Of a DNA stretch of 64,000 nt, positions 43,183-51,576 are shown in pieces (within the stretch, counting starts at the first letter, position 1; every line of letters begins with the position of its first letter). The translations under genes were made by a program, and so were the position numbers. Location: contig JAKQVC010000161.1 in NCBI GenBank assembly GCA_029571985.1, forward strand, positions 1-64,000. The letters are read 5' to 3'. Below the pieces are notes generated by a model. The model worked only from the letters and a program-made list of their open reading frames with translations. It was not told the DNA's origin and ran no database searches. This stretch comes from Bacteroidota bacterium. GTDB lineage: Bacteria; Bacteroidota; Bacteroidia; Chitinophagales; BACL12.

Positions 43183-43213
43183 CAAAGATACATACAAAAA
43201 GTATGTCCTAAAA
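43183..43213 (-). promoter_or_regulatory. marC promoter with overlapping dyad
   Basis: TTTT (43213-43210), a 19-nt spacer and TATCTTTG (43190-43183) fit the Bacteroidota consensus. The inverted repeat CATAC-N5-GTATG (43191-43205) lies in the spacer, a good place for a repressor or activator. Confidence 0.6.
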
Positions 43214-43301
43214 GTTCCCGGTTTGAATACAGAATAGCGCTGAAGTCGTCAAACGCAACAGCAGTAAGCCTTTTGAGGCAAGCACTTCCGCTCCGGTCAG
43301 A

Positions 43302-43673
43302 TTAAAAATTCGTGAGAAGTAATACCGCCCAAGACCCCAAAATGAGCTCTAAAATCGCGATGTAGTAGGCATTATTCCCCGAAACGCCTTTTTGGAAAAT
43401 TGAAATCCATCGCCCTGCTACCACTCCGGCATAGATGAATACTGAAAAGAAAATACCTGCGTAGAACAAATCCGGATGTAATGCACATACGGCATACATC
43501 ACTGACCAGGCACCCTGCAAACCTACGTAAAGCGCAAAGTACTCAGAACGCCCATTGGTATTCAAAAATCCAATTCCCGAAAATGTTGCGGTAGATGTGG
43601 GTGAAATGGCACACCAAACGGCAAATATGGCGTAGATAACGGCGTTTAACCAAAGGTAAAATTCTGGAAGCAT
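43302..43673 (-). CDS. Four-helix membrane protein (DUF4345-like)
   Basis: The 123-residue product has four transmembrane helices with short loops (spans about 4-24, 45-65, 68-90 and 100-121). The GFLNTNGRSEYFALYVGLQGAWSVMYAV segment resembles DUF4345 proteins, whose role is unknown. It is on the same strand as marC, 260 bp upstream, but marC has its own promoter. A TACCTTTA box lies 14 nt before its ATG (43688-43695). Confidence 0.65.
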   Translation of the reverse strand: MLPEFYLWLNAVIYAIFAVWCAISPTSTATFSGIGFLNTNGRSEYFALYVGLQGAWSVMYAVCALHPDLFYAGIFFSVFIYAGVVAGRWISIFQKGVSGNNAYYIAILELILGSWAVLLLTNF

Positions 43674-43778
43674 AAGGGCTGTTTATATAAAGGTACGCTT
43701 TGTTAGCAGATAAATGCAAATATGTCCTAAATGTTCACCCTGCTGAATCAGAAAAGCAAAGGTTCCCGGCATGTTCGG

Positions 43779-43786
43779 TATCTTTA
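43779..43786 (+). promoter_or_regulatory. -7 box (TATCTTTA) of the RluA-family gene
   Basis: It ends 4 nt before the ATG at 43791 and is one reason for choosing that start. Confidence 0.5.
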
Positions 43787-43790
43787 TGCG

Positions 43791-44453
43791 ATGGAACCCG
43801 AAATTGTATTTGAAGACGGACATCTCATTGTATTGAATAAACCGGCAGGCATAGTTGTTGAGCTTGACCGATTTGGTTATCCAAGTCTCGAACGTTGGGT
43901 GCGCGATTATTTCAATACCATCAAATTGCCATCCAATGCGATTTTAGGTATCGTTCATCGCATCGATCGTCCGGTAAGTGGTTTGGTGATAATGGCAAAA
44001 AAGAAATCAGTATTAGTAAGTCTGAATACCCAGTTTGCCGATGGAACTGTTCAAAAAAAATACCTTGCTATGGTCACCGGAAATCCGCAAGCGGGTGAAA
44101 CAACCTTGTCGAATTTCTTAATGAAAGATCCGGTACAGAAAAAAGCCATTATTGCTCCAAAGAAAAGCAAACGCGCTGTTCCGGTTTCGATTACCTATAA
44201 ACATTTAGGTACATATGGTGCAGCACATTTGCTTGAAGTACATCCGCATAGTGGAAAATACCATCAAATTCGTGCGCAATTAGCCGCTGCTGAATTACCT
44301 ATTGTAGGAGATGCACTCTACGGATCAAACACTCCTTTTCATACAAACATGATTAAACTGCATGCAAGTGCCATTACCTGCATCCACCCGGCCACTCAAA
44401 GTGAAGTAACTTTCTCAGCGCCAATTCCCGATAGTTGGGGTGTGAGTTTGTGA
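43791..44453 (+). CDS. RluA-family pseudouridine synthase without S4 domain
   Basis: Starting at the ATG at 43791 (MEPEIVFEDGHLIVLNKPAG) it has 220 residues, the normal size for the short RluA/TruC-like branch; 60 bases of extra open frame upstream look non-coding. The catalytic motif is VHRIDRPVSGLVIMAKK, with V in place of the common T, and HPHSGKYHQIRAQLA follows. It modifies a uridine in rRNA or tRNA; the target is not readable from sequence. An octamer repeat array starts 7 bp after the stop. Confidence 0.88.
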   Translation: MEPEIVFEDGHLIVLNKPAGIVVELDRFGYPSLERWVRDYFNTIKLPSNAILGIVHRIDRPVSGLVIMAKKKSVLVSLNTQFADGTVQKKYLAMVTGNPQAGETTLSNFLMKDPVQKKAIIAPKKSKRAVPVSITYKHLGTYGAAHLLEVHPHSGKYHQIRAQLAAAELPIVGDALYGSNTPFHTNMIKLHASAITCIHPATQSEVTFSAPIPDSWGVSL

Positions 44454-44460
44454 AAGGAAG

Positions 44461-44542
44461 ATGTGCGGAGGTGCGGAGGTGTTGACGTGCGGACGTGGGA
44501 ATGCATTGGTGTCGACGTGTCGACGTTCCGACGTGTCGACGT
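44461..44542. repeat. Octamer tandem arrays (ATGTGCGG-like and GTCGACGT)
   Basis: First five degenerate 8-mers: ATGTGCGG, AGGTGCGG, AGGTGTTG, ACGTGCGG, ACGTGGGA (44461-44500). After 10 bases come four more: GTCGACGT, GTCGACGT, TCCGACGT, GTCGACGT (44511-44542). The second family reappears inverted at 51660 and 51871. The remaining spacer to 44836 holds a small dyad (TCCGCCG/CGGCGGA near 44777) and CACACCTGCA repeats but no gene. Confidence 0.85.
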
Positions 44543-44836
44543 GGGGAATGCAGATGTGTTCGCCGTGCGGCGTATTTGTATGTGCAAGTGTGATAGTGGA
44601 AAACAGAAAACACCCATGACATTTGTTCCAACCTATACTTTCCAATCAAAACAAAAAGCAAGCTCCCTCTCCATCAAGGAGAGGGCGGGGGGTGAGGTTC
44701 AATAATAATAAATGGTTGAAATGAGAATCAATATCGCATTTATTGCATTTCACTTTCACACTCCCACACACAAATCCGCCGTCCGGCGGACCTCACTTGC
44801 ACACCTGCATTTCACACGTCCGCACACCTGCATTCA

Positions 44837-44870
44837 TCGGCTAATCGGCTAATTGGCTAATCGGCTAATC
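44837..44870. repeat. Octamer array TCGGCTAA x4 running into the rnr stop codon
   Basis: Four consecutive 8-mers (one with TTGGCTAA). The last full unit overlaps the TAG stop codon of RNase R (44867-44865 on the minus strand). Confidence 0.85.
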
Positions 44871-47018
44871 ATGTTCTACCACCTGAAAATCTAATCTCCT
44901 CTGGCCCATGTCGGCCTTTTTAATTTTAATGCGAATCGAATCTCCGAGTTCGTAATTACGGCTTTTTGTGAGGCTGACTAATCTGCGTCGCGCATCATCG
45001 TACATCAGTTCATCGCGAATTTCATCTACATGTATCATCCCCTCGCATTTATTTGCAATCAATTCTACAAATACACCATAAGGAGTGATGCCACTGATAA
45101 CACCATCAAATTCTTCGCCTACATGTTTGGAGAGATATTCAACCTGTTTATACTTTACACTTTCACGCTCCGCCTCCATCGCCTTACGTTCGGTGGCAGA
45201 ACAATGCCTGCAATGATCTTCCAGGTCTTCCTGCTTAGGGTAGGTGAGGGGTGACTTTTCTAATACGTCTTCCAAAACCCTGTGCACCATTAAGTCGGGA
45301 TAACGACGAATAGGGGAAGTGAAATGCGTGTAATAATCAAAAGCCAATCCGTAGTGTCCAATATTTTTTGTGGTATACACTGCTTTTGCCATGCACCGAA
45401 TAGCGAGGTTTTCTAAAATATTTTGTTCCGGTTTGCCTTTAATTTCCTGCATGAGTGCATTTAATGCACCGGATATATTTTTAGGAGAATCTAATTTTAA
45501 TTTATAACCAAACCTGCGGGCATTTAATCCGAATTCTTCTAAGCGCTGCATATCCGGTGAGTCGTGCACGCGATATACAAACGGCACCCGGCTGTGTTGT
45601 TTTGCCAACAAAGTGGCCACACGCTTATTTGCAAGCAACATTAAATCTTCGATGAGCATGTGTGCCTCTTTCCGTTCTTTTACGTAGAGTCCGGTTGGCA
45701 CAAAGTTTTCATCGAGTATAAATTTCACTTCCTGTGTTTCAAAACTGATCGCTCCATTGGCAAATTTCTTTTTACGCAGGGCAAGTGTTATTTTATTGAT
45801 GTTGGCAATAATGTCGGCATGTTCACCGGTTCCATTTTCAATGATTTCCTGCACTTCTTCATAGGTATACCGCCTGTCACTATGCATAACTGTTTTGCCA
45901 AACCACTCCGATAAAATATTCCCTTCCATATCCATTTCAAAAATGGCGCTGAAGGTAAGTTTGTCTTCATGTGGTCTCAACGAACAAACATGATTCGACA
46001 ATTTTTCCGGTAACATCGGAATAACCCGGTCGACCAGATAAACGGAAGTGCCTCTGCTATAGGCTTCTTTATCAATAGCAGAACCGCGCCGCACATAGTA
46101 AGATACATCTGCAATATGCACACCAATTTCGTATTTACCGGGTTCGAGTTCCCGATAGGAAATAGCATCATCAAAATCTTTTGCATCATACGGGTCGATG
46201 GTAATGGTAAAGCGATCGCGGATATCCAGACGGGCATCAATAACAGCTTGTGGAATCGCTTCCGGAATTGCATCGGCTTCTTTTTCTACTTCTTTTGGAA
46301 AATGGTAGAGAATACCTGTTTCTACCAAAATGGCTTCCATATCGCTTTTATGATCGCCGGGTGCTCCTAATTTAGTTACTACTTCACCAATAGGATTTTT
46401 CATACCCGGAGGCCAGTCCTTAATGCGCATAATCACCCGGTCGCCTGCAGTCAGTTTTTTCTTTTTAACTTCTTCTGCCGGTAAATAAAAATCGTAATTA
46501 TTAAAACGGTCGTCAGTTACAGCAAAATTATGCGGACCATTAATATCAACTGTGCCAATAAATAATTCTTTTTCGCGCTTGATAATTTCCGTGATTTCGC
46601 CCTCCGGTTTTTTATTTTTACCCATTGAGGTAATTCGTACGCGAACGGTATCTCCATTAAATGCCCGCATTGTTTTATGCGAAGGCACAAATACATCATA
46701 CAGGTGACCATCAATTACAACATAGGCATCACCTCGTTGCGTCATATCCACAATACCCACTTTTGTGGCTCCACTGGATGCTGATTGTTTTGCACGAAAT
46801 AAATCAGGTGCAAATTCTTCCAGCTTACCTGCCGTTACCAGATTTTCCAATGCATCATACACACCATCCATTTCACCGGTTTTTGATGCCCATTTGAAAA
46901 TTGCTTTCAATGAAGCGCCTTTTCCGGATTTATCCCGAATGAATGCAAATACTTCCTCTTCAAAATTTTTTCCAGCCGGAACCAGCTTAGAACCGGCCTT
47001 TTTCTTTTTCTTCCCCAT
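44865..47018 (-). CDS. rnr: Ribonuclease R
   Basis: A 717-residue 3'-5' exoribonuclease that degrades structured RNA. It has a lysine-rich start (MGKKKKKAGSK), a helix-turn-helix-like segment (about 20-75), cold-shock domains, the RNB domain with DPYDAKDFDDAIS (metal-binding aspartates), HFTSPIRRYPDLMVHR, and a C-terminal S1 domain (GVISGITPYGVFVELIANKCEGMIHV). I choose the ATG at 47018, because an open extension to 47075 crosses the divergent promoter. A TATCTTTA box ends 4 nt before it. The stop codon lies within an octamer repeat array. Confidence 0.95.
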   Translation of the reverse strand: MGKKKKKAGSKLVPAGKNFEEEVFAFIRDKSGKGASLKAIFKWASKTGEMDGVYDALENLVTAGKLEEFAPDLFRAKQSASSGATKVGIVDMTQRGDAYVVIDGHLYDVFVPSHKTMRAFNGDTVRVRITSMGKNKKPEGEITEIIKREKELFIGTVDINGPHNFAVTDDRFNNYDFYLPAEEVKKKKLTAGDRVIMRIKDWPPGMKNPIGEVVTKLGAPGDHKSDMEAILVETGILYHFPKEVEKEADAIPEAIPQAVIDARLDIRDRFTITIDPYDAKDFDDAISYRELEPGKYEIGVHIADVSYYVRRGSAIDKEAYSRGTSVYLVDRVIPMLPEKLSNHVCSLRPHEDKLTFSAIFEMDMEGNILSEWFGKTVMHSDRRYTYEEVQEIIENGTGEHADIIANINKITLALRKKKFANGAISFETQEVKFILDENFVPTGLYVKERKEAHMLIEDLMLLANKRVATLLAKQHSRVPFVYRVHDSPDMQRLEEFGLNARRFGYKLKLDSPKNISGALNALMQEIKGKPEQNILENLAIRCMAKAVYTTKNIGHYGLAFDYYTHFTSPIRRYPDLMVHRVLEDVLEKSPLTYPKQEDLEDHCRHCSATERKAMEAERESVKYKQVEYLSKHVGEEFDGVISGITPYGVFVELIANKCEGMIHVDEIRDELMYDDARRRLVSLTKSRNYELGDSIRIKIKKADMGQRRLDFQVVEHD

Positions 47019-47022
47019 ACGA

Positions 47023-47030
47023 TAAAGATA
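47023..47030 (-). promoter_or_regulatory. -7 box (TATCTTTA) of rnr
   Basis: It ends 4 nt before the ATG at 47018. The divergent glycosyltransferase gene has TAATTTTC at 47051-47058. Confidence 0.5.
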
Positions 47031-47069
47031 AGGAGTTCCGCCCCTTTTCGTAATTTTCCGGCTGTTTAC

Positions 47070-48758
47070 ATGCAAAACCTGAGAGATTATCTGTTAATTG
47101 CCTGTCTGGGAGCTTTGCTCTTCTTCCCTTTTCTTGGACAATCGCATCTGTTCGATTGGGATGAAATCAATTTTGCCGAAGCTTCTCGTGAAATGGTTGT
47201 TACCGGAAATTATACCCAAACACAAATCGATTTCAGGCAGTTTTGGGAAAAACCACCCTTCTTTTTTTGGTTGCAGGCCGGTTCTATGCACCTGTTTGGC
47301 ATCAATGAATATGCGGCCCGTTTCCCGAATGCTGTATGCGGCATTTTAACGCTGATGCTGCTGTTTGCTATTGGCACATTTCACTACGACCGGCGTATGG
47401 GCTGGTGGTGGGTGTTATGTTATGCAGGCAGTATTTTACCGCAGTTTTATTTTAAGTCCGGCATCATTGATCCCTGGTTTAATCTGTTTATATTTTTAGG
47501 TATCTATGGATTTATTCGCTACATCGAACAATATCGCTCACTTAAATGGTTAGTAATCAGCGCTCTCGGTGCAGGATTATCTGTGTTAACTAAAGGCCCT
47601 GTTGGTGTTGCATTAGTCGGATTAACGGTTGGTATCTATTATATCACCACACGATTCAGACAATTTCCGCCCATCTGGCATTTACTCCTGTATATACTTT
47701 GTCTGGCATTACCTATCATGCCCTGGGTAGCTGTAGAAGTATCTAAAAACGGCACCTGGTTTATTCAGGAATTTTTTACTTATCAAACAAGACTGGCCAC
47801 TACTGAAGATGCCAGTCACGGTGGTTTTCCCGGATACCATTTTGTAGTGTTATTATTTTTCTGTTTCCCGGCAAGCACCTTTGCTATTGGGAATATGGCG
47901 GTAAAGCAACATCGCACACCGCAATTGCAAACCATGCGCAAATGGATGTTGATTTTATTTTGGGTGGTATTAATTGTATTTAGTATTGTGCAAACGAAAA
48001 TCGCCCATTATTCTTCCATGGCATATTTTCCACTCACGTTTTTGGCGGCCTTGCGGATAAGAGAAATGATAAAGCCGACAAAGCTTGAAGTCATTCTGTT
48101 GTGCATCACCGGTATCACCATTGGCATATGCATGATTGCTTTACCTATTGTATTGCAGCATCCCGATGCATTACTTCCATACATGCAGGATATTTTTACC
48201 CAACAAGCCATTTATGCGGATGGACTGTGGATGGGGTGGGAGTGGATATTAGGGGTGATCAGCATCATCGTGATTTGCATTATTGCAATAATAGCCCGAA
48301 AGCGCAGTGCTGATGTAGTTATGTCGGCTTTGTTCGTGAGCGTCATGATTATTATAAATATCGCCATCACGATCATTACACCAAAAATTGAACGCTATTC
48401 TCAAGGGGCCATGATTGATTTTCTGGAGGAGAAAAGTCAGGAATCCTGTTACACCGAAATTATCGGTTTTAAAAGCTATGCGCATCTGTTTTATGGTCAG
48501 CGGAAATTGGAAGACACCACCAATCCCTTGTACATGAAATGGATAAAAGAACAACATCCTGACACTACTGTTTTAACCCCGTTAGATTACCGTAAATTAT
48601 ATGGTCAGTGGCTCATGTATGGCGAAATTGACAAGCCGGCCTATTTGATTACCAATGCCCGCAAAAAAGATTTTTTGGAAGTGCGTACCGATATTTCATT
48701 AGTGGAATCCAAAAACGGGTATTATTTTTATGTACGTCAGCCTGTAAAACAGCCATAA
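47070..48758 (+). CDS. GT39/ArnT-type membrane glycosyltransferase
   Basis: The 562-residue protein has about twelve transmembrane helices and the PMT_2 pattern: an acidic motif in the first periplasmic loop (FDWDEINFAEASREM, about 29-43) and FWEKPPFFFWLQ. These enzymes move a sugar from a polyprenyl-phosphate donor to lipid A, protein or another acceptor at the outer face of the inner membrane. The acceptor cannot be told here. It is divergent from rnr, and sixA follows 48 bp downstream. Confidence 0.85.
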   Translation: MQNLRDYLLIACLGALLFFPFLGQSHLFDWDEINFAEASREMVVTGNYTQTQIDFRQFWEKPPFFFWLQAGSMHLFGINEYAARFPNAVCGILTLMLLFAIGTFHYDRRMGWWWVLCYAGSILPQFYFKSGIIDPWFNLFIFLGIYGFIRYIEQYRSLKWLVISALGAGLSVLTKGPVGVALVGLTVGIYYITTRFRQFPPIWHLLLYILCLALPIMPWVAVEVSKNGTWFIQEFFTYQTRLATTEDASHGGFPGYHFVVLLFFCFPASTFAIGNMAVKQHRTPQLQTMRKWMLILFWVVLIVFSIVQTKIAHYSSMAYFPLTFLAALRIREMIKPTKLEVILLCITGITIGICMIALPIVLQHPDALLPYMQDIFTQQAIYADGLWMGWEWILGVISIIVICIIAIIARKRSADVVMSALFVSVMIIINIAITIITPKIERYSQGAMIDFLEEKSQESCYTEIIGFKSYAHLFYGQRKLEDTTNPLYMKWIKEQHPDTTVLTPLDYRKLYGQWLMYGEIDKPAYLITNARKKDFLEVRTDISLVESKNGYYFYVRQPVKQP

Positions 48759-48806
48759 GGTTGTTTGAATCTGCGCTGTGATGTCTAATAGTAAAAACTA
48801 CTGCGC

Positions 48807-49298
48807 ATGAAAAATCTTTATATTGTCAGACATGCTAAATCAGATTGGTCGAATGGTGAGCTTGCGGATAAGCAACGGCCATTAAATGCACGTGGATTAA
48901 AAGATGCCCCGTTTATGGCAGAGCAGTTTGTGAAACGCGCGGGCGTTCCTGAGCTTTTTTTGAGTAGTCCTGCCGTTCGGGCACGCACCACTTGTGGTTT
49001 TTTTGCACGTGCTGCCGGTGTTCCGGAATCCGATATTATTATTGAAGAGCAGCTGTATTTCGGCTCACCTGAAAGCATTGTTGCGATGCTGCAGCCTTAT
49101 GCTCTCAAACACAACAGTATCATACTATTCGGCCATAACCCGACACATAGTAATCTGGCTTATTTATTGTGTCCCGATTTTCTGGATGACATGCCAACCT
49201 GTGCTATCGTGGCCATCAGTTTTGCGGATTCCATTGCTGCCGGAAAAGGGAAGTTGATGTGGTATGATTATCCAAAGCGGTACGGGAAAGAGAATTAA
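48807..49298 (+). CDS. SixA-type histidine phosphatase
   Basis: The 163-residue protein begins with YIVRHAKSDWSN, the RHG-like catalytic motif of SixA (H8), and has the second histidine in ILFGHNPTHSNL. SixA enzymes remove phosphate from histidine in phosphotransfer proteins; the partner here is not known. It is the second histidine-phosphatase-superfamily gene of the window, distinct from that at 19400. There is 132 bp to the next gene, with nothing recognised in it. Confidence 0.88.
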   Translation: MKNLYIVRHAKSDWSNGELADKQRPLNARGLKDAPFMAEQFVKRAGVPELFLSSPAVRARTTCGFFARAAGVPESDIIIEEQLYFGSPESIVAMLQPYALKHNSIILFGHNPTHSNLAYLLCPDFLDDMPTCAIVAISFADSIAAGKGKLMWYDYPKRYGKEN

Positions 49299-49430
49299 CA
49301 TGTAAGGTTTAGATGGGTGTGTTGGCAGGATGAAATTAATTATGCTTCAGTTGATTTTTTGCCATCAAAGTATTTGAAGCCGGGATGTAAGGATTGATAT
49401 GTATAATATTCTGTTGTTTTAATATTTTTT

Positions 49431-49946
49431 ATGATGAGATGGGCGCTCTTGTTTGCATTGACCAGTGTAATTTTAATTTGCTTTAGCTGTGCGCCTAAAA
49501 TTGGATATATAGGCTCACATGCTGATTCTATCACGCAGTGTATACCGTCTTCTGTTTTGCGGCTTGAGTGGACTGATACAACCGGTTTGCCGCTAGGGGA
49601 GTGTAAAGGGAAGGTGTATGGTTTGGATAGCTCGGCACGTCGCTTATTTTCCTATCCTCTTGATAAAGCTTCTATTGTTGCTATCAATTTACGGTCAAAT
49701 GATTTTTTTGAAGCAGTGTGTGATAAAAGTGGCAAGTATCAGCTGTTTTTGGCGCCCGGCAGTTATCGGTTAACTGTTTCGGCATATGGCTATTTATCTA
49801 TTTATTTGCAAACCGTTCGTATAGAGAAAGGCGATGTGGTTATTCTTGATTGCGCTTTAGGCAAGACAAGTTTTTGTGTAGTGCCGCTTGATATAGATTT
49901 GCCGAACGATAGGTTTACCATACTACCGGAGCGAATGGCAAAATGA
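49431..49946 (+). CDS. Lipoprotein with carboxypeptidase-regulatory-like fold
   Basis: The 171-residue protein has a lipobox near ICFSC (C20). The remainder is mainly beta: LRSNDFFEAVCDKSGKYQLFLAPGSYRLTVSAYGYLSIYLQTVRIEKGDVV (about 90-140) matches the seven-strand transthyretin-like pattern of carboxypeptidase-regulatory domains. The function is unknown; such domains often pack against surface complexes. It precedes a WG-repeat gene by 51 bp on the same strand. Confidence 0.65.
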   Translation: MMRWALLFALTSVILICFSCAPKIGYIGSHADSITQCIPSSVLRLEWTDTTGLPLGECKGKVYGLDSSARRLFSYPLDKASIVAINLRSNDFFEAVCDKSGKYQLFLAPGSYRLTVSAYGYLSIYLQTVRIEKGDVVILDCALGKTSFCVVPLDIDLPNDRFTILPERMAK

Positions 49947-49997
49947 AATTTGTGCATCTAGTTTCATTTTCGGCGCGCTTTTTGCTATAAAAGGAAC

Positions 49998-51131
49998 ATG
50001 CGCACACGACTCCTCGGCCTGTTATGCATCTGTCCATTCCTGCTCGATGCACAGATTTCTTTGTTTGGCAATCGCGATTTCGAACCCACCGGTATTCCTG
50101 AGCCTGTATATTATGCCTTTTATGATGGCGTGCAGATGATCGAATTTGATTATTTGTCGGCTTACCATGGTCGCGTGAATTACCTCGAGCAAGCGCAACC
50201 GCGAGCCTTAACATGGGAAATGGTACTGGGCCCACCCGCTTCAAATGTGTATATTTTTAGAGATACAAACGGTGTTATCATAAAACAATATGGTGGCGTC
50301 ACGTCAGAGAAGTTGCTCAGCGTTGAAGCATCCAAAAAAGTGGCCAGGCGTCATAATGGATTAGCATCCTTATTTGGCAGTTATTTGGGCTTTTCGCAAG
50401 TACCCACACGCTTTATTCCGTATTACCAGGTGGGCAGCAGTGGATATGCCGAAAATGGCACTATAGGTTTAATTGATAGCTTAGGAAATCTGGTTTTACC
50501 TATGGAATACAATTATATTATGCCTGAAGGTGAAATGTTTATCTGTCAGAAGGATAGCACTTTTGAATGGCGCAATCAGCAATTGGAATTGGTTTTCAGC
50601 ACGACGGAATATTTTATGCAGCCATCACAATTTCATCATAATCATGCCGATATCATGCTCGACGAAAAGTGGGGATTGATGAATCAATATGGAGAAATAG
50701 TTGTGCCCTGCGAATATTATATGCTGATCTCTTCCTTTAACGAATACGGACTGGCAGAGGTAAACCGAAAAGGATTAATCGGATTTGTTGACACAACAGG
50801 TGAGGAAATCATTAAATGCAAATACCAGGGTGCAGGAAAGTTTTCGGAGGGATTAATTGATGTGCGCTTAAACGATAAGTGGGGGTACATAGATACTTTA
50901 GGAAAAACGGTAATTCCACACCAGTACGAAATTGGTATTTGGTTTCAGGAAGGCCTCGCCCGTGTTGCCAAACGTGAAGGGTCAAAATATTATTTCGGTT
51001 ATATCGACAGAACAGGAAAGGAGGTAATTCCATTACAATTTGAAGACGCCAGAGATTTTAATCAAGGAACTGCCGAAGTCATGATGGATGGCAAGTGGAA
51101 GGAAATAGATAAAACTGGCAGGGTGCGATGA
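49998..51131 (+). CDS. Secreted WG-repeat protein
   Basis: The 377-residue protein has a signal peptide (LLCICPFLLDAQ) and from about residue 220 a series of WG repeats: DEKWGLMNQYGEIVVPCEYY, RKGLIGFVDTTGEEIIKCKYQ, NDKWGYIDTLGKTVIPHQYE, YYFGYIDRTGKEVIPLQFED and DGKWKEIDKTG. Earlier, GTIGLIDSLGNLVLPMEYN (about 155-175) is another. WG repeats form beta-hairpin arrays thought to bind partners; no enzyme is implied. The stop is followed by heptamer and longer repeats. Confidence 0.85.
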   Translation: MRTRLLGLLCICPFLLDAQISLFGNRDFEPTGIPEPVYYAFYDGVQMIEFDYLSAYHGRVNYLEQAQPRALTWEMVLGPPASNVYIFRDTNGVIIKQYGGVTSEKLLSVEASKKVARRHNGLASLFGSYLGFSQVPTRFIPYYQVGSSGYAENGTIGLIDSLGNLVLPMEYNYIMPEGEMFICQKDSTFEWRNQQLELVFSTTEYFMQPSQFHHNHADIMLDEKWGLMNQYGEIVVPCEYYMLISSFNEYGLAEVNRKGLIGFVDTTGEEIIKCKYQGAGKFSEGLIDVRLNDKWGYIDTLGKTVIPHQYEIGIWFQEGLARVAKREGSKYYFGYIDRTGKEVIPLQFEDARDFNQGTAEVMMDGKWKEIDKTGRVR

Positions 51132-51160
51132 TTTTGGGCGTGGGGAGAAATAATTAAAGA

Positions 51161-51202
51161 GGAATGAGGAATAACCAATGAGGAATAACCAATGAGGAAT
51201 TC
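51161..51202. repeat. Heptamer array (GGAATGA/GGAATAA/CCAATGA)
   Basis: Six consecutive 7-mers: GGAATGA, GGAATAA, CCAATGA, GGAATAA, CCAATGA, GGAATTC. It starts 29 bp after the stop of the WG-repeat gene. Confidence 0.85.
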
Positions 51203-51332
51203 ACATCACGCCTTACCGTCCCACCGTCTTCCCGCAGAATAAATACAATTTCACGCAAAGGCGCAAAGACGCAGAGCAATGCAATTTTCAATTCGGCGCC
51301 CATCAGCGTAGTTCTGCGGGAGAAATACAAGG

Positions 51333-51508
51333 TTTCCCGCAGATTTTCGCTGATGAACGCAGATGAATGCAAGAATTACCTCTGCGCAACTCTGCGTACA
51401 TCTGCGGGAGAAAAAAAGGGTTTCCCGCAGATTTTCGCAGATGAACGCAGATGAATGCAAGAACTATCTCTGCGCAACTCTGCGTACATCTGCGGGAGAA
51501 AAAAAGGG
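51333..51508. repeat. Two tandem 88-bp repeats with palindromic junctions
   Basis: Two units (51333-51420, 51421-51508) differ at a few positions and contain CGCAGAT-rich segments. At the unit boundary TCTGCGGGA (51401-51409) faces TCCCGCAGA (51423-51431), a 9-bp inverted pair. A partial copy precedes it at about 51311-51332. No coding potential is seen. Confidence 0.85.
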
Positions 51509-51576
51509 TTTCCAGCTTGTTTTTAAAATAATTTTTATCTCATTTATCAACCGTACCCTTCTATTACCAACCTACC

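Noticed and set aside
44374-44705. Overlapping open frames around the octamer arrays after the RluA-type gene.
   Set aside because: Octamers are read in all frames without stops; composition is that of the repeat and there are no homologous features.
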